A stretch of DNA of 7,897 nt, from NCBI GenBank assembly GCA_947629735.1, contig CANREX010000067.1, positions 1-7,897 of the forward strand. The letters run 5' to 3'. Positions 1 to 5,704 of the stretch are shown here, one piece after another. A program made the position numbers and the translations under genes. The DNA comes from an uncultured Clostridia bacterium (GTDB taxonomy: Bacteria; Bacillota; Clostridia; Christensenellales; Borkfalkiaceae). The notes under the pieces were generated by a model. That model saw only the letters and a list, made by a program, of their open reading frames with translations, ran no database searches and had not been told where the DNA came from. Numbering within the stretch: position 1 is the stretch's first letter; every line of letters begins with the position of its first letter.

Positions 1-2434
1 CCTTGTTGAAGCGCTCCGCGCCCCACGCTATGTTGGAATTGACCTTGTTGTAGGAGAGCAGCGCCGTCTTGACTTCGCCGTAGAAGTTTTTCTGTTCGTC
101 CGTGCCCTGAATTATCCTCGCGATAAAGGAACGGTTGTACTTCATCATGTTCGCGAAGTCCACTCCGCCTTCCTCTTCCTCGTCCTCGTCGATTATTATT
201 TCGCCGTCGGCGGGGGATTCGTCGAGCTCTTCGATTATGTCGTTTTCCTCTATGACGGGCTCTTCCGCAGGTTCTTCGCTCTCGGGCTGCTCCTCTTGGG
301 GCTCTTCCTCGCCGATAAGCTCGCTCACGGTGACAAGCTCTTCGCTCTCGGGCTCTTCGACGGCTTCCGCAGCGGCTGTCTCGCCCGCTACTACCACGCC
401 GTTTTCAAGCGCCTTTCTGATCTCTTCGAGCGTCTGCTCAATATTTTCAAGCCGCTTTTCGCACTCTTCGTTCAAACCCGTTTTGAGTTCCGTCTCGTTC
501 ACGGCGCGGACGACGTCCTCAACCACCCTGTACGCTATAATCTCGGTATCGACTATCGGGGTATCGGGCAGGGCGTACATTACGCCTTCCACTATCTTGG
601 AAGAAAGGCTGTCCTCGTCCACCTTTGCGGATATCTCCTCGGGGTCTACAAGCGGATCGGGCAGCGTGGACATGACGCCTTCCACAACCCTGTCCGCGAT
701 GGCTTCGCCGTCAACAAGCGGAGTATCTTCGAGGGCGGTCAAAACGCTCTCCGTGACCTTGTACGCTATGTCGTCGCCGTCCACGACGGGATTTGCCGCG
801 AGGGCGACAAGCACGCCTTCAACCACTTTGGAGGAAATTTCGTCGCCGTCGGCGGCGGGAAGGGAAGCGATGACGCCCGCAACCACTTTGTCCGCTATAT
901 CGTCGCCGTCCGTCTCGGGCAGGTAGTTGGAAAGAACCGCCGCCGCCTTTTCGGCAATGGCGTCCTCGTTGATGTCCGCAACGGTTATCTTTTCGCTTAT
1001 AGCCCTTGCGATCTCCTCCGTGTCGAAGTCCTCGGAGTCTCCGCGCGACAATATCGCGGGATAGAGCTTTTCGGAGACGGACGCCGCGATGAAGTCGTAA
1101 TCGAGCTTGCTCTCCACCGCCTTGGCAAGGGAATCGCAGCCGTCGTCGTCGACGGTGATTTCAAACTGTTCGGGAGATATCGTTCCGACGCGCTTGGCTA
1201 CGCAATCGGCTATCTCGTCGGAATCTATCGCGCCCGAGAGGTTCTTGACCACCGCGTCGGCAATCAATTCGTCTGAGAGCGAGAAGTTGAGGCGGTTTGC
1301 AATCTCTTCCGCCAGAACGTGCTCGTCGATGTCCGCGGAAACGCCCTGCTCCTCTTGGGGCTCTTCCTTCAAGCGCTCCGCGACAAGGTAGGCGAGCTTT
1401 TCCTCGTCCACCGTAGCCGTGGATTCGACCGCGGGCAACGCTATCTTGTCCGCGACCTTTCTGGAAAGTTCTTCGATATCTATCTCCGCGCCTGCGGGAA
1501 TTATAATCTGCTCCGCAACCTTAGCCGCAATATAATCGGGGGATACGGCTTCCTGTACGGATACCGCCGCGGCTACCTTTTCGGCTATCTTGTCGTAATC
1601 GACTTCCGCCTGCACGGGCGCGGCTACAACGCCCGCCGCCGCTATCGGCGCGGGCATCTTGGAAGCTATCTTATCCGAAAGCTCGTCGTAATCGAAGTCC
1701 TCGGCTATCGCCTGAGGCACGTATATGTTCTTCGCGACGGAAATTCCCAGCGCGTCGTAATCGATATCCAATGCGGAAGAGGGCTGCTCGCCGTAGGCAA
1801 CCTGCGGCGCGGGCATCTTGGAGGCTATCTTTTCCGCGAGTTCGTCGCAATCGGGCATCTGCGCTACCGCCTGAGGCACATAGAGGTATTTTGCGACGGT
1901 AAAGCCGAGAGTGTCGTAGTCGATATCCAGCGGCGCGCTCGCCTGCGCGGCAACTTTCGCTTCGGGAACGACTATCTTGCGGGATATCTCGTCCGCTATC
2001 TTGTCGGAATCTATCCCGGCGAGCTTGGATTCGGGAACTACTATGCGGGAAGAAATGTCGTTTGCCAACTTCTCCTGGTCGATATCCGCCGACATGTCGG
2101 GAATGATGATCTTCGCCGCCACGCGGGAGGAGAGTTCGTCCACGTCCAGCGCGGCGCTCTGCGGCGCTTTTATAGCGTCTATCTTCGCGTTGAGGTCGTT
2201 TATCATCTTTTCGACGGTGGCGAACACGCTTTCAAGCTGTGCGGAGAGGAAGTGCATTTCCTCCTTGTAGGTCTTGTTCTGTTCCTCAATCTTTTTGAGC
2301 ACGGCGGACATATCCCCGCCCGTCTTCAAAGCGTTCACGCGCGCTTCGACGGCGTTCATCTGCTGATTGATTTTGTCCATCTTCATCAGAATGACGTCTG
2401 CCTTGGTCAATGTGCTCTTGTTAGAATCACTCAT
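1..2434 (-). CDS. Giant repetitive acidic protein with coiled coils and helical repeats (3' end off window)
   Basis: Function not recognised. The frame is open from the ATG at 2432-2434 to the window edge (811 codons, no stop). It is preceded by AGAGGTG four bases upstream. No signal peptide or membrane segment is seen, so it is probably cytoplasmic. Order: residues 10-90 are charged and coiled-coil-like. Residues 95-505 carry repeats of the form acidic-x-(L/I)-(A/S)-x-K-(V/I)-A-x-K-(I/V), often closed by a (V/I)-P-(E/Q)-A turn. Residues 507-645 carry a second family, DGDxIAxKVVEGVxxAL. Residues 650-678 look like a short coiled coil. Residues 685-757 are Glu/Asp-rich. From about 758 a different, globular-looking segment begins (MMKYNRSFIARIIQ, then ALLSYNKV). 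I recall such a segment at the C-terminus of large uncharacterised proteins of uncultured Clostridia, but cannot verify this here. Base composition matches the neighbouring genes. A structural or scaffold role is inference only. I am confident the gene is real and not confident of any function. Confidence 0.9.
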   Translation of the reverse strand, partial: MSDSNKSTLTKADVILMKMDKINQQMNAVEARVNALKTGGDMSAVLKKIEEQNKTYKEEMHFLSAQLESVFATVEKMINDLNAKIDAIKAPQSAALDVDELSSRVAAKIIIPDMSADIDQEKLANDISSRIVVPESKLAGIDSDKIADEISRKIVVPEAKVAAQASAPLDIDYDTLGFTVAKYLYVPQAVAQMPDCDELAEKIASKMPAPQVAYGEQPSSALDIDYDALGISVAKNIYVPQAIAEDFDYDELSDKIASKMPAPIAAAGVVAAPVQAEVDYDKIAEKVAAAVSVQEAVSPDYIAAKVAEQIIIPAGAEIDIEELSRKVADKIALPAVESTATVDEEKLAYLVAERLKEEPQEEQGVSADIDEHVLAEEIANRLNFSLSDELIADAVVKNLSGAIDSDEIADCVAKRVGTISPEQFEITVDDDGCDSLAKAVESKLDYDFIAASVSEKLYPAILSRGDSEDFDTEEIARAISEKITVADINEDAIAEKAAAVLSNYLPETDGDDIADKVVAGVIASLPAADGDEISSKVVEGVLVALAANPVVDGDDIAYKVTESVLTALEDTPLVDGEAIADRVVEGVMSTLPDPLVDPEEISAKVDEDSLSSKIVEGVMYALPDTPIVDTEIIAYRVVEDVVRAVNETELKTGLNEECEKRLENIEQTLEEIRKALENGVVVAGETAAAEAVEEPESEELVTVSELIGEEEPQEEQPESEEPAEEPVIEENDIIEELDESPADGEIIIDEDEEEEGGVDFANMMKYNRSFIARIIQGTDEQKNFYGEVKTALLSYNKVNSNIAWGAERFNK
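500..916 (-). repeat. Protein-coding repeat family B, six units of the DGDxIAxKVVEGV type
   Basis: These bases encode residues 507-645 of the giant protein. Units start near residues 509, 529, 552, 575, 597 and 629. Each has an acidic turn (DGD, DGE, DPE or DTE), then I-A/S-x-K/R-V-V-x-(G/S/D)-V, a short hydrophobic tail and a Pro/Val linker. The spacing of 20-32 residues is irregular because of linker length. The fifth unit contains an extra EDSLSSKIVEGV segment that looks like a partial second helix. The units are more alike than those of the family on their N-terminal side, suggesting a more recent or better constrained amplification. Confidence 0.8.
920..2152 (-). repeat. Protein-coding repeat family A, about 17-18 degenerate helical units
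   Basis: These bases encode residues 95-505. Clear units start near residues 97, 117, 141, 170, 195, 223, 247, 277, 299, 317, 341, 368, 403, 445, 469 and 487. The common pattern is D-(I/V)-D-x-(D/E)-x-(I/L)-(A/S)-x-K-(I/V)-A-x-K-(I/M), often followed by a (V/A)-P-x-A turn. Hydrophobic residues fall at helical spacing, so each unit probably forms one amphipathic helix plus a turn. Units become less regular from about residue 350 towards the boundary with family B. Confidence 0.75.
1646..1933 (-). repeat. Higher-order duplication of 53 codons inside the repeat protein
   Basis: Residues 168-210 and 221-263 align without a gap at an offset of 53 residues. I count 30 identities over 43 positions. 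Each copy is a two-helix module: DIDYDxLGxxVAKxxYVPQA followed by DELxxKIASKMPAP. This indicates that the array grew partly by copying pairs of units, not only single ones. Confidence 0.8.
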
Positions 2435-2537
2435 TTTACACCTCTGCCTCGTAAATGCCTGCCCGTGCAATGAATTCCCGTAGACCGCGGGATATGCGCG
2501 GGTCAACGCGCAAATCAAAACACTATCAGTCTTTATT

Positions 2538-2566
2538 AGTTTACAACATTTTTACCCGATTGTAAA
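2538..2566 (-). promoter_or_regulatory. Candidate sigma-A promoter of the giant repeat gene, with an internal inverted repeat
   Basis: Read on the minus strand, TTTACA (2566-2561) is followed after 17 bases by TAAACT (2543-2538). These match the -35 and -10 consensus at 5/6 and 4/6 positions. This would give a leader of about 95 nt. TTTACAA and TTGTAAA (2560-2566 and 2540-2546) form a perfect 7-bp inverted repeat that occupies exactly the -35 and -10 region, so a regulator binding this dyad would block the promoter. Operator function is inference. Confidence 0.5.
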
Positions 2567-2759
2567 TGCAATTAACGTATTTTTTTGGCGAATTAGCAAA
2601 ATTTTTTTATGACGTGCCCGCCCGCGCACGCGTACAAGCCCTTTCGCGCCCCTTAAAAGCGGTTTTTGCGGCGGTCGAAACGCAATTTAAAGGGAATTTG
2701 AAAGGTCGGGAAAATTTTCCTCGTCTTTTTTAACACGCGCCGCATGACCCCGCGCATAT

Positions 2760-2830
2760 TATTTATATTTTCCCTCTCCTATTTATATTTTCCCTCTTCC
2801 CGTTTTATTTCACCGCGCCCGTTTTATTTC
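2760..2830. repeat. Two consecutive pairs of short direct repeats (periods 20 and 19 bp)
   Basis: TATTTATATTTTCCCTCT occurs at 2760-2777 and again at 2780-2797. CCCGTTTTATTTC follows at 2799-2811 and 2818-2830. Read on the minus strand all copies have the same design, a G-rich purine block followed by an A/T-rich block such as AAATAAAA. The two pairs may therefore be diverged members of one array. Confidence 0.85.
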
Positions 2831-2867
2831 CCCTTTATTTACTTTCACCCGCCGCCGCGCCCGCTTT

Positions 2868-2922
2868 GATGTCCGCCCGCCCATGTAGATGTCCGCCCCG
2901 ACTATGCTGATATCCACCCGCC
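2868..2922. repeat. Three degenerate approximately 20-bp direct repeats, GATGTCCGCCCGCC type
   Basis: Copies begin at 2868 (GATGTCCGCCCGCC), 2888 (GATGTCCGCCCCG) and 2909 (GATATCCACCCGCC), giving periods of 20 and 21 bp. They continue the approximately 20-bp spacing of the T-rich repeats just upstream. The period is not a multiple of three in both steps, which argues against coding repeats. Confidence 0.75.
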
Positions 2923-3060
2923 GCGACCTCAGACCCGCAAACGCCCGATTGAAGGGAAGACTTCGGGCAAGCCGCATAAAAACGGCAAAAAGTTATGGCG
3001 GACGGGCGTATAAAAGGTTGCAAACGCTATCGGACAAATCCGCGGACAAATAAAATGATT

Positions 3061-3074
3061 TTTTGTATACAAAA
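3061..3074. promoter_or_regulatory. Perfect 14-bp palindrome, possible GntR-family operator of the serine operon
   Basis: TTTTGTATACAAAA reads the same on both strands. Its core TTGTATACAA equals the core of the gluconate-operon (GntR) operator of Bacillus subtilis as I remember it, and GntR-family sites in general tend to be of the TGTATACA type. It ends three bases before the predicted -35 box of serC, and TTGTATA recurs at 3078-3084 over that box. This position suits a transcriptional regulator. The identity of the regulator is inference. Confidence 0.45.
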
Positions 3075-3077
3075 CGC

Positions 3078-3106
3078 TTGTATATTTTTCGTATTTATTT
3101 TATAAT
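3078..3106 (+). promoter_or_regulatory. Sigma-A-type promoter of serC-serA
   Basis: TTGTAT (3078-3083) and a perfect TATAAT (3101-3106) are separated by exactly 17 bases in an A/T-rich stretch. Transcription would start near 3112-3114, leaving a leader of about 130 nt before serC. This is the best-formed promoter in the window. Confidence 0.75.
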
Positions 3107-3110
3107 AATT

Positions 3111-3245
3111 ACGGCAAACGCGCAAAGATTGCCGTTTTATGCGTTTTCTCCGCATATTTCCGCCGCAAGCGAGGTCAAAGCACGATTTTCGCCGTGGCAT
3201 ATGCGGGCGCACCCGGAATAAAATTGACCAAGTGAGGTTTTAAAA
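3111..3245 (+). promoter_or_regulatory. Structured leader of the serC-serA transcript
   Basis: ACGGCAA (3111-3117) pairs perfectly with TTGCCGT (3129-3135), followed by TTT, so a hairpin sits at or next to the transcript 5' end. ATGCG (3139-3143) can pair with CGCAT (3151-3155). Alternatively CCGCATAT (3150-3157) can pair over 8 bp with ATATGCGG (3199-3206), enclosing a small CACG/CGTG hairpin (3181-3196). The last two pairings exclude each other. No T-box signature (AGGGTGGNACCGCG) and no long U-run terminator is seen. The leader ends in GTGAGG, eight bases before the serC ATG. A regulatory role is inference. Confidence 0.4.
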
Positions 3246-4319
3246 ATGAGAGTTTACAATTTTGCCGCAGGTCCTTCCACCCTGCCGCTCGAAGTGCTCA
3301 AACAGGCGCAGGAAGAATTCCTCGATTTCGCGGGGACGGGCATGTCCGTGACCGAGATTTCGCACAGGGACAAAGCGTACGGCGCTGTCGTCACCGAGGC
3401 GGAAGCGCTGGTCAGGGAACTTTTGAAAGTGCCCGACGACTACGCAGTGATATTCGTTCAGGGCGGCGCGAGCCAGCAGTTCGCAGCCGTTCCGCTTAAC
3501 CTGATGCACAGCGGAAAAGCCGACTATATCGTGACGGGCAACTTCGCCAAAAAGGCGTGGGAAGAAGGCAAGATATACGGGCAAGCCAACAAGATAGGCG
3601 ACAGCTCGGATAAGGTCTACACCTACATTCCCGATATCGACAAACTGACGTACACCGAGGGCGCGGACTATCTGCATATCACTTCCAACAACACGATATT
3701 CGGCACGCGCTATCCCGAATTTCCCAAATGCAAAGCTCCCCTCGTCGCGGACATGTCGTCCGAGATATTTTCGCGGGAGATAAACGTGGCGGACTTCGGC
3801 GTGATATATGCGGGCGCGCAGAAAAACCTCGCACCCGCGGGCGTGACGATAGTTATCGCCAAGCGCGCGCTCATTCAAGACCCCCTTCCCATCTGCCCCA
3901 CCATGCTCAAATGGAAGGTGCAGGACGAGAACGGCTCGCTTTACAACACGCCCCCCGCATTCTCCATATACATGGCGAACCTCGTGCTCAGAAACTTAAA
4001 GGCGAAGGGCGGCGTAAAGGCGATGAACGAGGCGGACGAATACAAGGCGGCTCTTTTGTATGATTTCATAGACAACTCCAAGCTGTACAAAAACAACGTC
4101 GTTAAGAAGTTCCGCTCCATAATGAACGTTCCCTTCGTGACGGGCAGCGAAGAGCTCGACGCAAAATTCGTCGCCGAGGCGAAGAAAGCGGGTCTCGTAT
4201 CCCTCAAAGGACACAGACTTGTGGGAGGCATGCGCGCTTCCATCTACAACGCGATGCCCGTAGAAGGCGTGAAAGCCTTGATAGATTTCATGAAAAAATT
4301 CGAAAGGGAGAACGGCTGA
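3246..4319 (+). CDS. serC: Phosphoserine aminotransferase
   Basis: This PLP-dependent transaminase converts 3-phosphohydroxypyruvate and glutamate to O-phosphoserine and 2-oxoglutarate, the second step of serine synthesis, in the cytoplasm. The 357 residues match the usual family length of about 360. Family landmarks are the N-terminal YNFAAGPSTLP (residues 4-14), FVQGGASQQF (70-79), HITSNNTIFGT (144-154), the PLP-contacting aspartate in ADMSSE (D169), and the Schiff-base lysine in YAGAQKNLAPAG (K193). The C-terminal GGMRASIYNAMP segment is also typical. The ATG is preceded by GTGAGG at 3232-3237. The gene is the first of the operon and stops one base before serA. One oddity is TGNFAKKA at 97-104: the family usually has Trp at the F100 position, where it stacks on the PLP ring. 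Function is not in doubt. Confidence 0.97.
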   Translation: MRVYNFAAGPSTLPLEVLKQAQEEFLDFAGTGMSVTEISHRDKAYGAVVTEAEALVRELLKVPDDYAVIFVQGGASQQFAAVPLNLMHSGKADYIVTGNFAKKAWEEGKIYGQANKIGDSSDKVYTYIPDIDKLTYTEGADYLHITSNNTIFGTRYPEFPKCKAPLVADMSSEIFSREINVADFGVIYAGAQKNLAPAGVTIVIAKRALIQDPLPICPTMLKWKVQDENGSLYNTPPAFSIYMANLVLRNLKAKGGVKAMNEADEYKAALLYDFIDNSKLYKNNVVKKFRSIMNVPFVTGSEELDAKFVAEAKKAGLVSLKGHRLVGGMRASIYNAMPVEGVKALIDFMKKFERENG

Positions 4320-4320
4320 C

Positions 4321-5475
4321 ATGGCGGATATATTGAAATTAAACGCGATATCCCCCCTCGCGGACGAATATTTCGCGGACTACAACTACACCGATAAAAG
4401 CGCCGACCCCGTCGGCATAATGGTGCGCAGCGCGGCTATGGCGGAATACGCCGTGGGCGACAACCTCCTCGCCGTGGCGCGCGCGGGCGCGGGCACTAAC
4501 AACATTCCCGTAACCGATTACGCGGCAAAGGGAATAGTGGTTTTCAACACCCCGGGCGCAAACGCGAACGCGGTTAAAGAGCTCGTATTGTGCGAGCTGT
4601 TCTTAGGCGGCAGAAAGATAACCGACGCAATAGATTGGGTCAAAACGCTCAAAGGCACGGAGGGCATTTCCAAGGCGGTCGAAAAGGGCAAAGGCAGCTT
4701 TGTCGGCTGCGAGATAAGCGGCAAGACGTTGGGCGTCATCGGACTCGGCGCGATAGGTATCGCAGTAGCCAACTCCGCGCTCGCCCTCGGCATGAAAGTC
4801 GTGGGGTGCGATCCCTTTCTCTCCACCGAAAACGCGCTTCGTCTCAGCCCGTACGTCAAAGTGGTTTCAAGCCGCGAACAGGTGTATGCGCAGGCGGACT
4901 TCATAACGGTGCACGTGCCTCTCACGCCCGAAACAAAGGGCATGTTCGACGGCAAGACGATTTCCTCCATGAAGGACGGCGCGGTGCTTATAAACAACTC
5001 CCGCGGGGAACTTGCGGACGAACAGGCGGTGATATCCGCGCTTGAAAGCGGAAAGTTGGGCAGATACATAACCGACTTCCCCTCCGATAACCTCATAGGC
5101 GTGCGCAACGCTATATGCGTGCCCCATCTGGGCGCGAGCACTCCCGAAGCGGAGGACAACTGCGCGGTCATGGCGGCAAAGCAACTCAAAGACTATATCG
5201 AGAACGGAAATACAACGAACAGCGTCAACTATCCCGCGGTGAGCGCGCCGAGAGAGGGCGCGGCGAGGATATGCGTGCTCCACAAAAACGTAGCCAACAT
5301 GATAGCGACTTTCACCGCGGCGGTCTCCGCCGAAGGGCTGAACATAGGCACGCTGCTCGACAAGGCAAAGGGCGAATACTCCTACTGCATAATCGACGTG
5401 GACGGCGCGCCCGATAAAAAGCTCAAAGATAAGATAGCGGAAATCGACGGCGTGATACGCGTAAGAATTATCTGA
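4321..5475 (+). CDS. serA: D-3-phosphoglycerate dehydrogenase, short ACT-containing form
   Basis: This enzyme oxidises 3-phosphoglycerate to 3-phosphohydroxypyruvate with NAD+, committing carbon to serine, glycine and one-carbon units. At 384 residues it is the short form: a substrate-binding lobe around ARAGAGTNNI (53-62), the Rossmann motif GLGAIG (141-146) with D164 for the NAD ribose, NNSRGELAD with catalytic R228, and PHLGAST with catalytic H269. A C-terminal ACT-like domain follows (about 311-384), probably for serine feedback or oligomerisation. The catalytic glutamate of the E. coli enzyme (in DVFPTEP) appears to be Asp256 in DFPSDN, and the loop to H269 is about 11 residues shorter. 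I recall DFP-type loops as common in Firmicutes homologues. The ATG lies one base after the serC stop, with GGGAG ten bases upstream inside serC, so translation is probably coupled. Confidence 0.95.
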   Translation: MADILKLNAISPLADEYFADYNYTDKSADPVGIMVRSAAMAEYAVGDNLLAVARAGAGTNNIPVTDYAAKGIVVFNTPGANANAVKELVLCELFLGGRKITDAIDWVKTLKGTEGISKAVEKGKGSFVGCEISGKTLGVIGLGAIGIAVANSALALGMKVVGCDPFLSTENALRLSPYVKVVSSREQVYAQADFITVHVPLTPETKGMFDGKTISSMKDGAVLINNSRGELADEQAVISALESGKLGRYITDFPSDNLIGVRNAICVPHLGASTPEAEDNCAVMAAKQLKDYIENGNTTNSVNYPAVSAPREGAARICVLHKNVANMIATFTAAVSAEGLNIGTLLDKAKGEYSYCIIDVDGAPDKKLKDKIAEIDGVIRVRII

Positions 5476-5522
5476 TTTCAACTCGGTTTCGCTCATCTTG
5501 CGGCGGGCAACGCTAATAGCGA

Positions 5523-5573
5523 ACGCGCGCAAATAGCGGACAATGCAAATAGGCGGACGCGCGCAAATAGCGG
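5523..5573. repeat. Three tandem 17-bp repeats downstream of serA
   Basis: ACGCGCGCAAATAGCGG occurs exactly at 5523-5539 and 5557-5573. The 17 bases between them (5540-5556, ACAATGCAAATAGGCGG) are a degenerate middle copy. A partial copy (ACGCTAATAGCG) precedes the array. The layout, a G/C-rich block with AAATAG, resembles the repeats found in the other intergenic regions of the window. Confidence 0.85.
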
Positions 5574-5622
5574 GCGGCGGACGATAATCGCCCGTAAACA
5601 AGCCGCAAAATGTACGCGGCTT
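5571..5622 (+). terminator. Two adjacent hairpins after serA, weak terminator candidate
   Basis: CGGGCG (5571-5576) pairs with CGCCCG (5589-5594). AAGCCGC (5600-5606) pairs with GCGGCTT (5616-5622) across a 9-nt loop. Neither is followed by a U-run on the plus strand, so intrinsic termination would be inefficient. Read-through into the small gene at 5705 is plausible. The hairpins might instead stabilise the 3' end of the serC-serA message. Confidence 0.3.
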
Positions 5623-5704
5623 CGTGGAAATCAACCGCACAAGGAATAAATTTTAAAATCTCCGCGCATAATGTTTGGAAAAAGCATATGCACGGAGGTT
5701 TTTT

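Larger units (their letters stand above)
2570..3060. other. Gene-free intergenic stretch with short degenerate tandem repeats
   Basis: I see no convincing gene here on either strand. The short reading frames at 2835-3023 and 3027-3212 (minus) need TTG or GTG starts and lack Shine-Dalgarno sequences. The stretch holds a 12-bp perfect palindrome, GGAAAATTTTCC (2709-2720), followed by TCGTCTTTTTT. It also holds runs of approximately 20-bp repeats (2760-2921) and a 12-bp-period direct repeat of CGGACAAAT (3031-3039 and 3043-3051). Confidence 0.6.

Noticed and set aside
135..926. Serine-rich plus-strand reading frame
   Set aside because: It is a composition artefact opposite acidic and Val/Ala-rich codons of the minus-strand gene. 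It has no plausible ribosome site and overlaps the coding region completely.
296..2473. Long plus-strand reading frames (296-1276 and 1319-2473) opposite the repeat gene
   Set aside because: They are in exact codon register with the minus-strand gene and stay open because that gene avoids the codons TTA, CTA and TCA. The encoded sequences (Arg/Gly/Tyr-rich, irregular) lack protein-like repeats, and the minus frame has a ribosome site, coiled coils and coherent repeats.
2709..2720. Palindrome GGAAAATTTTCC followed by T-rich sequence as an intrinsic terminator
   Set aside because: The stem has no room for a loop, is A/T-rich, and no plus-strand gene lies upstream to be terminated.
2760..2922. 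CRISPR array
   Set aside because: Units are about 20 bp, degenerate and adjacent, with no unique spacers of constant length and no cas gene nearby.
2835..3212. Two small minus-strand frames of about 60 residues upstream of serC
   Set aside because: They need TTG and GTG starts without Shine-Dalgarno sequences. One spans non-coding-type repeats and the other covers the serC promoter and leader.
3113..3245. T-box riboswitch for serine tRNA before serC
   Set aside because: No AGGGTGG-type T-box sequence, no specifier-loop layout and no terminator/antiterminator with a U-run is present, and the leader is shorter than usual.
5675..5704. Upstream start (ATG at 5675) for the small protein
   Set aside because: The perfect GGAGGT lies between this ATG and the one at 5705, pointing to the downstream start. 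No ribosome site precedes 5675.
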